Origin: Stemphylium vesicarium
Lineage: Eukaryota; Ascomycota; Dothideomycetes; Pleosporales; Pleosporaceae
Reading direction: 5' to 3'
Length of the DNA stretch: 64,000 nt
Assembly (NCBI GenBank): GCA_004380135.1
Contig: QXCR01000006.1
Location: 620,001-684,000, forward strand
The notes under the pieces: generated by a model
Seen by the model: only the letters and a program-made list of their open reading frames with translations
Database searches by the model: none
What the model was told of the DNA's origin: nothing
Shown: positions 1 through 11,500 of the stretch, one piece after another
How the letters are laid out: each line of letters begins with the position of its first letter
How positions within the stretch are numbered: the stretch's first letter is position 1
Translations under genes and position numbers: made by a program

Positions 1-439
1 GACGCCTCAACCCGGCCTACTCTAGGATGACACCACCGCCTCCCGATTTTCTAATGGCCCGGCCACCGTCCTTCGCAGCGCTTGCAGCCCTCCCAAAGCA
101 CCGCTGCCTCTCTCGTTGTGAGGCCGACTGACAGCGGCGCACAACGGCAACCATTCTTCTTCTGCCCCCTTACCATGACGCAGTGACGCCGTTTGAGGTC
201 TGTTACATGGCGACCGTCCGACTGAGACAGCCACGTGACGGCTCGCTCCAGCAGCCAGTCATCCTTCGCCTGGGGCTGTCAGGCATGAACGCATTACGAC
301 TCCAGCCTTCGCCGAGTCCGTGTTCGCGCAGCCTTAGTTTCGGCCTAGATTTCAAGGTGCACGCGTATCTCGTCACCAAACTAACACGGCATTTCGACGG
401 CACTTTTTTTCGCTTGGTCTATCTTGGTATGGCTTAAGC
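1..439. other. gene-free edge
   Basis: I see no supportable gene here. The open frames on both strands are short, rich in Arg/Ser/Pro and without recognisable motifs. It lies downstream of the minus-strand CCS1 gene and probably holds its 3' untranslated region. Confidence 0.5.
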
Positions 440-1408
440 TCACAACATGCCGCGGTCGCGTTGCTCCTCCCGTTCCTGCCACACTGTCTTGCCGGAACAT
501 GAGCAAACCGTCTTGTCGTCTGAGGTCGGGCAAGGTTAGCATTGCTTCGTCCGCAAGATAAGAGATACGATAAAAGCTGAACACGTGGGGAACGGAAGCA
601 CGTACTATCCCAAACACCTGCGCTACGTGCGATGACACCGACTAGCGTGTCCGGATCGTTCTTATCAAACTGTAGCAAGTCAGATTGGATCAATCATCAG
701 CAAGCGAGTTTCGCATTACCTTGCCGTCCTGCTCTCTCGCGACCACGATGCTGCGTCCGATCATCTCCCAGATGTGGATGGGCTTGTCGAGGAACACCGA
801 TCCCACTCCACTCTTCCCTACTTGAACGGTTCCAAAGATGCCTCGACACGGCTTGTTCTCCTTTTTCGACTGGACGAGTTCCCAGATTGCGCCAGTGGAT
901 TCAGGTCCCTCGGAGATGTTTCCACATTCGCGGACTGTGGCATGGTAGGTTCCAGGTGACAGTCCTCTTATACTCAAGTCGATAATCGTCATACTCGGTG
1001 CAACTTCAACCATGCGCACTAGGCCGCGAACCTTGTTCTCTACTTGGGGTGCGTGTGATTCCAGAATGCACACTGCAGCGCCTGTAATCTGTTAGCATAA
1101 TTGAGTGATGTGACCATTCAAGTTGAACATACTGTCTGATTTACCCGATCCGCGCAATACAGCATCACGGCCAGTAGCTTGAATAGCCTCTACAATTGCT
1201 GATGGCGCTGCTGTACCCTCAATAGATACTAACTGTTCCTTGAGGTTGGCCGTGACCTTGTTGATACCTGCACGCTGTGAGAAGCCGAATGACGTGCATC
1301 GGTAGCGCTCGTACCACTCAACTGCTGTAGAGAGCCCTCGATGTCGTTGATGCATGACTGGCAAGTCATAGGCACCGCGAAGATGGTCTCAAAAGACGGT
1401 ACAGTCAT
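440..1408 (-). CDS. CCS1: copper chaperone for Cu/Zn superoxide dismutase
   Basis: Delivers Cu(I) to Cu/Zn-SOD1 and helps form its disulfide, in cytosol and mitochondrial intermembrane space. Five exons are inferred: 1315-1408, 1133-1267, 720-1081, 606-669 and 440-519, giving 244 aa, normal for the family. The N-terminal HMA-like domain carries the metal site MTCQSC. A central SOD-like domain follows (VCILESHAPQ, DLSIRGLSPGTYH, GIFGTVQVGKSG). The C-terminus has the functional CSC motif within DKTVCSCSGKTVW. All four junctions restore the family reading: SG^INKV, KSD^SAAV, DGK^FDKND, VWD^NDKT. The gene is divergent from the uL13m gene across 340 bp. Family assignment is secure; the exon ends are inferred by eye. 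Confidence 0.93.
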
Positions 1409-1748
1409 TGTGAAAAATGACGATTGTAAGATTGACCTGAATCGAGTGTTGAATGAAATGTCAAGTTGTGAACATGCGACCTCGCCTTCCTGTTCGCTTT
1501 GAAATCCACGCCCGAGTCCCCGCCGAACATGGATGTCGGCTCTGGGGCGGATCTTATCAATCATGTGACTGCGTTCTGGAAATTGTTCGGATTGGGCTTG
1601 GCATCAACCCTCTCTGCGCAGCAACCAAGACCAACACCGGCGCCCGCACACCTCGCCGAACCACCCTTTGGACAATCTAAAGGCTACCGGTGCCTTTTGA
1701 CCAACACAAAAGAACCGGTACCGCAGGCCATTGGCCTCACAGCACATC

Positions 1749-2387
1749 ATGTCGCAAGTCATTGGCAAGGTACATCTACCATCGGACTTCCGCACACCCA
1801 TACCCAGGCCCTCTCGATCGTCCGCTTCAATCTAAGCTGCTATTTGCTCCCAAAAAAACCCCAGTACTAATACCAAATCTTAGACGCGCCTCGCCTACGC
1901 CCGCTCATGGCACCACCTCGACATCGGCAGTGACCCACGCGCCCTGGGCCGCGTCGCCTCCGCCATAGCCCTGACCCTAATGGGCAAACACAAGCCGATT
2001 TTCGACCCATCGACCGACTGCGGCGACTACGTGGTAGCCACAAACTGCGCGCAAATACACACGACGGGCAAGAAGCGCTTCCAGAAACTGTACCGCACAC
2101 ACAGCACCCGGCCGGGCTCGTTAAAAGAACTCTCCATGGACAGGCTCATGGCCAAGTGGGGCGGCGGAGAGGTGCTCAGGAAGGCTGTAAGCGGCATGTT
2201 GCCTAAGAATCGGTTGAGGAAGGAGAGGCTGGCGAGGCTCAAGACCTTTGAAGGCAGGGCGCATCCGTATAGGGAGAATATTTTGACGGTCAGGAATGGT
2301 GGGGGTCAGAGCATATTGGAGCATCATGATGTTAAGAGGACGCTCGCTGAGGCGAAGACACAGGATGCTGCGCCGCCGGCGTCATGA
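1749..2387 (+). CDS. MRPL23: mitochondrial ribosomal protein uL13m (L13 family)
   Basis: Structural protein of the large subunit of the mitochondrial ribosome. Two exons: 1749-1769 codes only MSQVIGK, then an intron with donor gtacatc and acceptor tcttag, then 1884-2387; 174 aa in total. L13 family features run through the protein: LAYARSWHHLDIGSDPRALGR at the N-terminus (partly in exon 2), GDYVVATNC, then GSLKELSMDRLMAK and the basic MLPKNRLRKERLARLK stretch. The second exon could be called alone from an internal Met (MGKHKPIFDP), but that would cut the conserved N-terminal part, so I prefer the short first exon. Divergent with CCS1. Confidence 0.92.
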
Positions 2388-2980
2388 CGGGTTGGAGTAG
2401 GGATTTGCTGAGTGTAGATGTAAAGATGTACAAAATGTGTATACCTAGGCATGAAAGTTTCAACGAGTTTCTGGAAAAGATCCGAAGTGACGACACGTAA
2501 GTAGGACCAGATCCGGGCAGTACGTGAGAAGAACATGAGCACAAAGATCCGTTTCTTAGCAATCAGTACGAGACCATGATAACCAGCATCATCACCCACA
2601 CCCGATTTCTTAGTCGGCAAAGTTGTCAAGAGCAACAGAATACACATAGCATTAGACTATTAAAAGGAGTGAACCATTCAAGCACACAGCCGAATCCATC
2701 CACCCACTTATCCCAGCTCATCCATAGCGAAATGTACAATCGCCCCCGGAGCCCATCATTCAGCCATGAAAAGAATATCTAACATAAAAGGTACGTGAAT
2801 TCCTTTGCCTAAGAGAGTATCCGCTATGCAAAAGAGACTATAAATTGAGTGAAAAAAAAAACGCCGACCCCGTCAATGCCAGTCTGAAAGCCGCACCGTC
2901 TACGATCCGAATAGTGAGAAACAAGTAAATTTTCGAGAGAAGATGGAGGAAAAAATAGTGCGTGTTTCTGTCTGTTCTGT
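2388..2980. other. convergent 3' intergenic region
   Basis: Lies between the 3' ends of the uL13m and RCC1 genes. It is A/T-rich with no convincing open frame, consistent with two facing 3' untranslated regions. Confidence 0.6.
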
Positions 2981-5005
2981 CTACTCTTTCTTACTGGCGA
3001 GGACACCGTATTGGCCTCCGCAGCCGGCCCATGTAAGCTTCGTCTCCCGAACCGCAGTGTTGTCGATCATGGTGGGAACCTCGATGTCGTCGTCGGTACC
3101 CTGGCCAGTCTGGTAGTTGGCCGAGAATCCCCAGGAGTAGGCTTTGCCGTCCTTGTCGATGACGATGCTCTGGTCTGGGCCACATGCGGCGGCGACGATG
3201 TTCTTGAGATCTGGGAGAGGAGTAGGTTTGACAACAATCTTGGCCTTGCCGTTGTTCTTCAAAACCTTCTCCTCATCGGTCTCATCGTTGAGCTGAGATA
3301 GAGGAAGACCGCTCTGCGCGCCGTCGCAACGACCCCAGACGAGCACTTGTCCTTCCTTTGTGATGGCAAGGTTGTGATGCGCGCCAGCCGCCAATGACTC
3401 GACGCCCTTTCCTTCTAAGCTGTGGATAATCTTAGGTTGCAGGACGCTCGCATCCTCGGCACCAGCATTGTCGGTGTAACCAGTTTCGCAGTAGTTGTTG
3501 GCGCCCCAGGCCCAAATGTGACCGTCTTCAGCAATGGCGAGACCATGGTAGTCACCGGATGCGAGGTAGGCAATCTTCTGGCTGTGCTTCTTGATCGAGG
3601 CGTCGTGGAAACCGATCCTGTTGGGTTGCAGAGCTTGGTGGAGATTGCGCTCGGTCACGCGGCGACCAAGCTGGTTTTGTTGGCCGTTGCCCCAAGCGTA
3701 TACGTGTTGGTTTTTGTCCAGAACATAGACGTGGTTGGTACCGCAGACGATTTGTGTGACCTTCTTCACTCCGTCGAGGTAAACAGGGCGTGGCGCAGTG
3801 TTGTTGTTGCGTTCGAAACCGAGAATACCTTCGTTCTTGCGGAAAGTACCCCAACCGTATACAGCTCCCTCAGTGGTCAGAGCGAATGTGCAGCTGTCGC
3901 CAGCAGCGACATCGACGAAGGTAGTGTCTTCGGGGAAGAACTCGGCCGGGACCGGCTTTGGTGTAGCTTCCTCGTCGTTCAGACCGCCAGTCTCATCTTC
4001 CGAATCTGAGTCTGAGTCGTCGGCTTCGACGTCGCGCATCTTGACTTCGGCGTTGGATGTGTCGCGTCCGAGCGCGCCATTGTCGTTGACGCCCCATGTG
4101 AGGATCTTGTTGTCTTTTGTCAGCGCAACAACGTGCATGCCACCAGTAGCGATCCTGACGACGTTCATGTTGGTAAGCGCCTCGTTGTATCGCGGTCGCT
4201 TTACGTCGATAGCCTTCTTTGTCGCGCCAAATCCAAGCTCGCCGGAGCCACCCTCACCGAAGACGAAGACCTTGAGAGGCTCAGTATAGCGAATGGGGTT
4301 GATCTCCGTCTTCTTTCCCTTGGCGCGTCTCGGCCCCTTGGGATGCGGAACCAGAGCGGGATCGGCAATCTTCTGAGGCTCAGCTGCGGGTGTTGGGGCT
4401 TTCGACTCGGCTTTCGCTTCAGCTTCAACTTCGGCTTCAGGTGTGGACTCTGGTGAAGCTTCGGGTGCGACTTCAGGTGCAGCCTCGGGCGCAGGTTTGG
4501 GAGCGGCCTTTGAAGCAGCCTTTGGCGCGGCCTTTGGTACAGCTTTCGCGCGTTCGACCTTGGCCTTCTTAACGGCAGGTGCAGGAGCCTCTTCGGCTTC
4601 CGGTTCGCTTTCCTCGTCCTTCTTGCGCTTCGTCGTCTTCTTGGGCGCAGTCTTGGGCTCGGGCACCGTTGTCTCAGCCTTCTTCGCGCGACCGCGTGCA
4701 AGGGCTGCAGGCTTCTTAGCAGGTGGAAGGTTGGATTCAGACGCGTTGCGCTTACGCTTTTGCGGTGGTGCTTCGACCTCTTCCGTCATTTCATCGGCGG
4801 CTTCAGTCTCCTCAGCTATGCCATTGGCAGCTGGCACGTCCTCGGCCTTCTTTGCTCCTCTCCGTGAGGCTGCGCGGCTGATTAGTAGGAGCTTCGTTGT
4901 TCGCGACGGGTCTGACGTACCGGTGCCGTTGGCCTTGACTTCTTTGGCATCCTTCTTTTCAACGGGCTTTGCGCTTGCAGCGCGAGATGCAGCAGTTCTG
5001 GCCAT
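2981..5005 (-). CDS. RCC1-type Ran guanine nucleotide exchange factor
   Basis: Chromatin-bound exchange factor that loads Ran with GTP (Pim1/Srm1 in yeasts), driving nuclear transport and spindle assembly. The first Met of the open frame (5185) adds 60 residues of unrelated composition; I choose the Met at 5005 (MARTAASRAASAKP). The N-terminal ~230 residues are Lys/Ala/Pro/Glu-rich with basic clusters such as KRKRNAS and KKTTKRKK, likely nuclear localisation and DNA contact. Seven RCC1 blades follow (VFVFGEGGSGELGFG, ILTWGVNDNGALG, VYGWGTFRKNEGILGF, VYAWGNGQQNQLG, IWAWGANNYCETG, VLVWGRCDGAQSG, AYSWGFSANYQTG), with an acidic insert (EADDSDSDSEDETGG) in blade 2. A 51-nt in-frame intron at 4870-4920 is likely, giving 657 aa. 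Divergent from the phosphoesterase gene, 423 bp away. Confidence 0.92.
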   Translation of the reverse strand: MARTAASRAASAKPVEKKDAKEVKANGTGTSDPSRTTKLLLISRAASRRGAKKAEDVPAANGIAEETEAADEMTEEVEAPPQKRKRNASESNLPPAKKPAALARGRAKKAETTVPEPKTAPKKTTKRKKDEESEPEAEEAPAPAVKKAKVERAKAVPKAAPKAASKAAPKPAPEAAPEVAPEASPESTPEAEVEAEAKAESKAPTPAAEPQKIADPALVPHPKGPRRAKGKKTEINPIRYTEPLKVFVFGEGGSGELGFGATKKAIDVKRPRYNEALTNMNVVRIATGGMHVVALTKDNKILTWGVNDNGALGRDTSNAEVKMRDVEADDSDSDSEDETGGLNDEEATPKPVPAEFFPEDTTFVDVAAGDSCTFALTTEGAVYGWGTFRKNEGILGFERNNNTAPRPVYLDGVKKVTQIVCGTNHVYVLDKNQHVYAWGNGQQNQLGRRVTERNLHQALQPNRIGFHDASIKKHSQKIAYLASGDYHGLAIAEDGHIWAWGANNYCETGYTDNAGAEDASVLQPKIIHSLEGKGVESLAAGAHHNLAITKEGQVLVWGRCDGAQSGLPLSQLNDETDEEKVLKNNGKAKIVVKPTPLPDLKNIVAAACGPDQSIVIDKDGKAYSWGFSANYQTGQGTDDDIEVPTMIDNTAVRETKLTWAGCGGQYGVLASKKE

Positions 5006-5428
5006 TATGCGCGACAAAAACGGATTTGGTGCGCGTAAAAGTGATGGGTTGGAAACTGTTGTGAGAGAGGTTGGTGTTGTCGTATGGAAAAATGTTGAAC
5101 TGTATTTAGCAAGGTCGGCGCTAGACTTCACAGGGACCCGCCTCGCTGCAGCCACGGCCCGTCTACCATTCACCGCGTACGTCACTGCGTGATTGGCTAA
5201 CCACCGTCTGTTGACCGTTCGACACTCGCAGCAACCATCTAGCTTCGTCTTGCTTTATCGCCATCCCATTGCCTTTTCCCCATCTACTTTTCTTTATTGC
5301 TTACGTCATATTTCCGAAGGCAGCATCCCGACACCGCCGGTACCTAGATGGTCGCCTAGGTGCAACCGCATCCAGCATCCAGTGAAGAGGCGGACAATCC
5401 AGCCTCTCCATCTCTTTCGTCTTTCAGC

Positions 5429-7415
5429 ATGTTTCACAAACCCGTTGTTCTTTTTGTTCTCCTAAAGGGGGCTTTCTGTGTCCAGCCAGAAGCGCCACCG
5501 CCAAAAGCGGCACCCCTGCGTGACCTTCCATGGGCACAACTAAACTTCCTGCATACCACTGATGTACATGGATGGTGGGGTAAGTTTCGTGAAATGCATG
5601 AGAGGCCTATACTGACATTGGATCTTCACATCTGCAGGAGGCCATCTTCAGGAGGCGTCGTATTCGGCTGATTGGGGCGACTATGTCTCATTTGCTAAAC
5701 ACATGCGTGAGAAAGCAGACGCGGATGGTTCGGACTTGCTTCTTGTGGACACAGGTAGGTGTTGAATATATGGTCTGCTTCCGAAACAGCACTGATGTCG
5801 TAAAGGTGACAGGGTAGAGGGAAACGCAATCTACGACTCTTCAAAACCCCGTGGGAAGTTCACCTATGAGATTGCCAAAGAACAAAATATCGACCTCATC
5901 TGCTCCGGCAACCATGAGCTTTACAAAGCAAGCTCTGCCGAGGGAGAGTTCTTCCACACGGTTCCAGACTTCAAGGGTAACTATCTAGCTTCTAATCTAG
6001 ATATCTACAACCCAAAGACCGGAAAACTGGAACCTCTTGCTCAGCGCTACAAGAAGTTTACTACTAAGAACCAGGGGATCCGCATACTAGCCTTTGGATT
6101 TCTGTTTGACTTCACTGGCAATGCAAACAACACTGTCGTTCACAGAGTCGAGGATACAGTGAAGGAAGAATGGTTCACTGAAGCGCTTAAAGATCAGGAT
6201 ATTGACCTCATCCTCGTGTTCGGCCATGTCGATATCCGCTCTGCAGAATATGCGCTACTTTTTTCTACGATTCGTTCCCGGCACTGGGATACGCCAATCC
6301 AGTTCTTCGGAGGTCATTCTCATATCCGTGACTACAAGATTTTTGACAGCAAGTCGGTTGCCCTCGAGAGCGGTCGATACATGGAAACACTGGGCTTCGT
6401 GTCTATCGACGGGCTCAGCACAAGCGGAACGAAGGACAAAGTACCCGCACCTCAGAAGTCCAAGCTAACATTCTCCCGCCGGTACATTGACAACAACTTG
6501 TTCTCGATGCAGCATCACAGCGGCGAGGACGCCAAATCCTTCGCGACCGAGCATGGCAAGAAAGTATCAAAGGCCATCGGCGACGCCCGAGACTCTCTGG
6601 GTCTTGGAGAAGTGTACGGCTGTGCGCCACAGAATTTCTGGGTTAGTCGCAGACCGTACCCACACAACGAGAGCATCTTCACCTGGATTGAGGAACAGCT
6701 CTTACCCCAGACCATCGAAAGGTCCAGTCGCATTCGCGACGGAGGAAAAGCGTTGGTCATCACAAACACGGGTGCTATTCGTTTCGACATCTTCAAGGGT
6801 ACATTTACCAAGGATACAAAGTTTCTCGTCTCGCCGTTTACGAGCGCGATCCGATACATCAAAGATGTACCATACAAGGCAGCAAGCCAAGTTTTGAAGC
6901 TACTCAACAACGAGGGGCCGATTATGATGGAAATGATGGAGAGCAATGCGTTCCTTCAGCCCCCAGAGGTTTTCGCGGCGAGGTTCAGGCCACACTTGCT
7001 TACGGCCGATGACGATGTGTTCGCCAAGCCTGAACAAGGCCAAACACCTCTGAATGGCGTTACCGACGAAAGCGGAGACGAGCCAAAACCCTTCCCAGGT
7101 TACACAACCAAAGACGACGCCGGTACCGATGGCGATGATACAGTCCATGAGCCAATCACCTTCTTCAACGTGCCGAACTGCATTCAGTCAGCTGTTGGAT
7201 TCAGCCCTTCGAGCAATGAAGATCAAGAGCCGCAGACTGTCGATCTGATGTACAACGAGTTCATTGAGAAGTGGGTGTTGTTGGCCCTAGAGTATCTCGG
7301 GGAAAGGCGTGGATTGGAGGATACGCTGGCGTTTGATGACGGGAAGAGCTTTACGCATATCATGACGGAATGGGTCAAAGAGCACTGGGCTAAGGATGGA
7401 GAGTGTGAAATCTGA
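5429..7415 (+). CDS. secreted/vacuolar calcineurin-like metallophosphoesterase, 5'-nucleotidase type (YHR202W-like)
   Basis: Two-metal phosphoesterase of the 5'-nucleotidase superfamily, resembling yeast vacuolar YHR202W. Exons 5429-5579, 5638-5754 and 5806-7415 join in phase (W^GGHLQE, DT^GDRVEG) to 625 aa. An N-terminal signal peptide (MFHKPVVLFVLLKGAFC) points to the secretory pathway. Metallophosphoesterase motifs are in order: TTDVHGW (D-x-H), VDTGDRVEG (GDxxxG), SGNHEL (GNHE), FGHVD and GGHSHIRD (GHxH). The C-terminal half carries a nucleotidase C-domain-like region (VITNTGAIRFDIFKG, then FLVSPF). Substrate cannot be read from sequence; nucleotidase activity is inference. Nonpolar start context and the signal peptide support the chosen Met. 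Confidence 0.88.
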
Positions 7416-7865
7416 GAGGGCTGTAAATCCTGTGAATGTGGCTACGCTCGTTGCAGTGTACATATTCGTCTTGCCTGAAATGTTTTGTAGGAGTCGTGCA
7501 TGAAACAAGCATATGACACCGTTCATGCATGTCAGCTGGGGGCATAGGCATCCGATATTATACCACCGCAAATACAGGACATGTACCAGTCATATTGAGC
7601 GTCTAACGAGCCCAACGTGATGTTGTGTCGCTTTCGCGCTTTGTGCCCCAGAACTTCCAAGTTGTGCTTCGAAAAAGGTCTCTCGGCGCAAACCCAATAT
7701 CTTCCACCGTAAAAACGCCGTGCCATGAAAATGCATGCCTGACCTAAACTCCAAGTTGTTCGTTTACATTATCTGTCGACTACCGGCCTCCTCGGGCAGC
7801 GCGTGCCTGTTCTCGTTCGCTGGCGTTGTACCTGGGAGTTATGTTAGCCCCTGGCCGGAACGTAT
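7416..7865. other. convergent 3' intergenic region
   Basis: Between the ends of the phosphoesterase (+) and RPB10 (-) genes. No supportable coding potential; short frames on both strands lack motifs. Confidence 0.55.
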
Positions 7866-8318
7866 TCATGAGCGCCGTTGTTGCCCTCGCTGGCGGCGTT
7901 TCTCTGCATCTATATCGGCGCGCTCGGAGCTGGGTACGTACTTGAGCAGCTTCTCGATCAGATCGACGTGGGTAAGGATCATGCGGCGGCAGCAGTAGCG
8001 CTGGAGACCGACGCTGTCGAGCGCTTCACTATAGAGCCAGGTTGGTCAGCAGAGGGCCTAGGGAGGAGGCGTAATATGCGCATGTGTGGTATGGTCGTCT
8101 TCTGTGACAGAAGTGGCTTGAAGAGGCCGTGCAAGGTGGATAGAAGGCGAGAAAAGATAGATGACACTTACGCTTCTTCCATGCCGTCGCTAAGAAGTCC
8201 CATGTATTTCTCCCAAAGGTCTCCGGTGACCTGTGCATGGTCAGTGTATGCGCGCATGAGCTCGGAGTAGTGGTGGTAGTACCTTGCCGCAAGAAAAGCA
8301 ACGGATAGGAACAATCAT
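7866..8318 (-). CDS. RPB10: RNA polymerases I, II and III common subunit RPABC5 (Rpb10)
   Basis: Small zinc-binding subunit shared by all three nuclear RNA polymerases. Three exons are inferred: 8283-8318 (MIVPIRCFSCGK), 8172-8230 (VTGDLWEKYMGLLSDGMEEA) and 7866-8028 (EALDSVGLQRYCCRRMILTH onward), total 85 aa. The zinc ligands are visible as CFSC near the N-terminus and the invariant RYCCRRM. The usual Rpb10 is about 65-75 aa; here a basic tail (EKRRQRGQQRRS) extends it. It starts 279 bp from the divergent NAN1 gene. Because it is small and split, no single open frame shows it, but the diagnostic motifs make it secure. Confidence 0.94.
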
Positions 8319-8597
8319 TTTGAGGGCTTGGAATGTGAGTAACCCGTGTGAAGTTGCGCGACTGAGACAAGGTAGCCGGGAGAGAGGGCGAAACTATAGT
8401 AAGGTCGTGGTGGTGCTCGGCCGTCGCGATACCATCTCAAAGAAAGTTGCGGGCGCGCTAAGGACGCGGGCGGTGAAAAGCTCGGGCCAGGTCCATCAAA
8501 AAAGATTCTCAAGATACACCTTCGCGGCCACGACCATTACGACAATCTTCGCCGTTTGTGAATTTTTACGCCCAGCTCACCTGGAGGAGTAGCTATC
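8319..8597. promoter_or_regulatory. shared divergent promoter RPB10/NAN1
   Basis: The 279 bp between two start codons on opposite strands must contain both promoters. One gene is an RNA polymerase subunit, the other a pre-rRNA processing factor, so coordinated growth-linked control is plausible (inference). I did not identify a specific factor site. Confidence 0.5.
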
Positions 8598-11500
8598 ATG
8601 GCCGACGCAACTCCCCAATTAAAACGAAAGAGAGAGGAAGCTGCGGCGCAGAAGAAGGCGAAGAAGCAGAGGAAGGACGAGGCGGCTGCGGCTGCGCTCA
8701 AGGACAGTCGCAACAGCGAACCCGCAATTCCTGCGACCGATTCCACTCCCAAATCGAACAAGACGCCTACTCCGAAGAAGCAATCCAAATCGACGCCGCA
8801 GACGAACGGCGCGAGCAATGCGCAAAAGGCCAAGAAGTCGCATTCACAGCAAAATGGGTCGGTAGACCGGGTTGAAGCGCAGACCACTGTCGCAACAACT
8901 AACGGTGCAGTCGAGGAGAAATCACAGGCCGCTTCCAATGCGGTGGACAAGGCGGAACGCAAGAAGGCGAAGAAGGAGAGGAAAGAGAAGAGTAGGAAAT
9001 CAGAGACCTGGATTACCTCTCCTCCGCAAGGAGGATGGTACCTCTCCGCGGATCCCGTATTCTCCAAGGATGAGAAGTATCTGATCATCGCAGACCTCAA
9101 ATCGCTGCGTGTTTACGACGCAGACACGTCTTTGCTTGTCCACTCGCTATCCGAGGTCGACACGGGAGTCCTCACCACTTATGCGCTCTCTTCCGTGGCA
9201 CCTCACCTCATCTACGTCGCCTACCCTGGACAAATCATAATGTGGGACTGGGTAGCTGGAAGGAAAGTCGCGCAATGGTTCATCGGTTCTACTGTCGAGA
9301 ACATGACCGTCATCACCCAGCCCGAGTCCGACGAGGACTTGGTCTACTGCCACGAAGCTGAGGATGGTCACAGCCTCATTATCCGTGCCCTTCGTGCCAA
9401 TCGCCAGGATTCGTTGGAACTCAAACAGGTGCTCAACACACGCTCTGCGATCCGCGACGTTCAAGTGCTTCTACAGGGCAAATATGTCGTCGTCGCAACC
9501 GCCGATTCCCTCATTGTTGGAAAACGCATCAAGGTCACCAAGACTGCTCTCCACGACTTCGAATACGTCTGGCGTGAGCTGAAGTTCTCCAAGCAGATCA
9601 CTACCTTCAGTGTCTATCACCGCGAGCAGGAGACTGGTAGTGGGAAGAAGGTCGCGCAGGATCAGAGAGACGTTCTTGATATTGCTGTTGGCGAGGAAAC
9701 CGGTCTTATCCTCTTATTCGAGGACATCCTGGCCTCGTTTGCTGTGATTGAAAGCAGCCAAAAGGGCAAGAAGGACCGGTCGGACAAGGATAGCGCTGAG
9801 AGCCTGAGGCCCAAGCGACTTCATTGGCACAGAGACGCGGTGGGATCTGTCAAGTGGTCATTAGATGGCAACTACCTCATCTCTGGCGGCGACGAGACTG
9901 TTCTCACAATCTGGCAACTTGCCACCGGACAGCCGCAACATCTACCTCATTTGTCAGCAGCTATCGAGAACGTCGTGGTTTCTCCCACGGGCTCGGCTTA
10001 TGCCCTGACGCTAGCAAATAACTCCGTCATTGTCCTCTCTACGACTGAGCTCGAAGCGCGGACTAACATTGTTGGCATTCAATCACGACGAGTCGACCCT
10101 GAACAGATGCCGAAGGAGACAAAGTCTGGCAAAACCTATCTCGGCATTTTCGATGCAGTACCCCTAGTTGTAAACCCTACGAACCCGAGCGAAGTTTCGT
10201 TTCCCGTACCTTCATCACAACCTCGCCAGAAGAAGGGGGGTCTGAGGCGGCCCGAACCATACCTGCAAACCTTTGACCTTGCGAACCAGCGCGCCAAGGG
10301 ACGACAGGCATTAACACGTAATAACGCCACAGAGCCTAACGTTGCTCCTGACGGCGGCCAGATCAAGGAGCCAAATGTCACACATGTTCAAGTCAGCCAC
10401 GACGGAGAATGGCTTGCAACGATTGACGAATGGGTTCCACCAAAGTCGGACACTCGTTACCTGAATGAAGGCATTCCTGAGTTCAATGAGCAAGAACGTC
10501 TCAACCGCCGCGAAGTGTACCTGAAGATCTGGCGACGCGACAGCACCGGACAATGGAAACTGGAAACCCGTATTGATGCGCCGCATTTCTTTGAAGACAG
10601 GTGCGGTAACGGCCAGGTCTTTGATCTCGTCGCCGATCCTGCTGCTGCCGGTTTTGCGACCGTTGGCGAAGATCATGTTGTACGCATATGGAGACCCAAG
10701 ACACGGTCGCGCGAGGGTGTTGTCGTCCGTGGGGCTCAGCAAGAAGGTCTGGTCACCTGGTCGCTCGATCACGCAGTGGAGATCAGCGATAAGCTCGACA
10801 TTACAGAAGGCTCACAGCAATCTCTGCCACCTCGTACCTCACGATTGGCATTTTCTGCAGATGGGTCCGTTCTTGCTACGTCCATCTCTTGGGATTTCGA
10901 AGAAGATGCCGGCGTGACTCATTTGATTGACGCCCATAGCGCGACAATTCGACGATCGCTGACCGAGATTGACGTTACGGCCCTCTCTGGTCTTGGATTC
11001 GTCGGACAGTATTTGGTCGTTGTTGCAGACGCTATCACTGTGTGGAACATGGTTTCCGATCAGCTCGCATACAGCGTTTCAATCGACACCCCCGGCCTCG
11101 ACCGCCTGGAGCGCATACCTTTGATTCGCCTAGCCACCAATGAAGCTGACGGTACGTTTGCTGTAGCCTTGCCTCGGCTTGAGAAGAGCGAATCGTCGGC
11201 CTCCAAGATTAAGAAGGCATCATCCAAGGTCTTCATCTACAACCCAGAGCATCAAAAGGCAGTGTGGAAAGATACATTCACGCCAATCACCATGGCTCTT
11301 GCGTCTCGGAGAAGCGAGAGCGGTTACATTGTTCTCGACTCACGCTCCTGCCTCAAGACCATCAGCCCCAGTGCCGGTCCTCTACAGCTCCGTACCCCAC
11401 CACCAGAGGAGCACCGCATCGCCTACCCAGGAGAAGACGACGAGCAAGAGGGAGAGTCTGAGAGACCTCTGGCGAACCTGTTGGTTTCAGAAGACCTCAC

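Noticed and set aside
4443..5192. 249-aa plus-strand open frame opposite the RCC1 N-terminus
   Set aside because: Alanine/serine-rich shadow of the Lys/Ala/Glu-rich coding strand.
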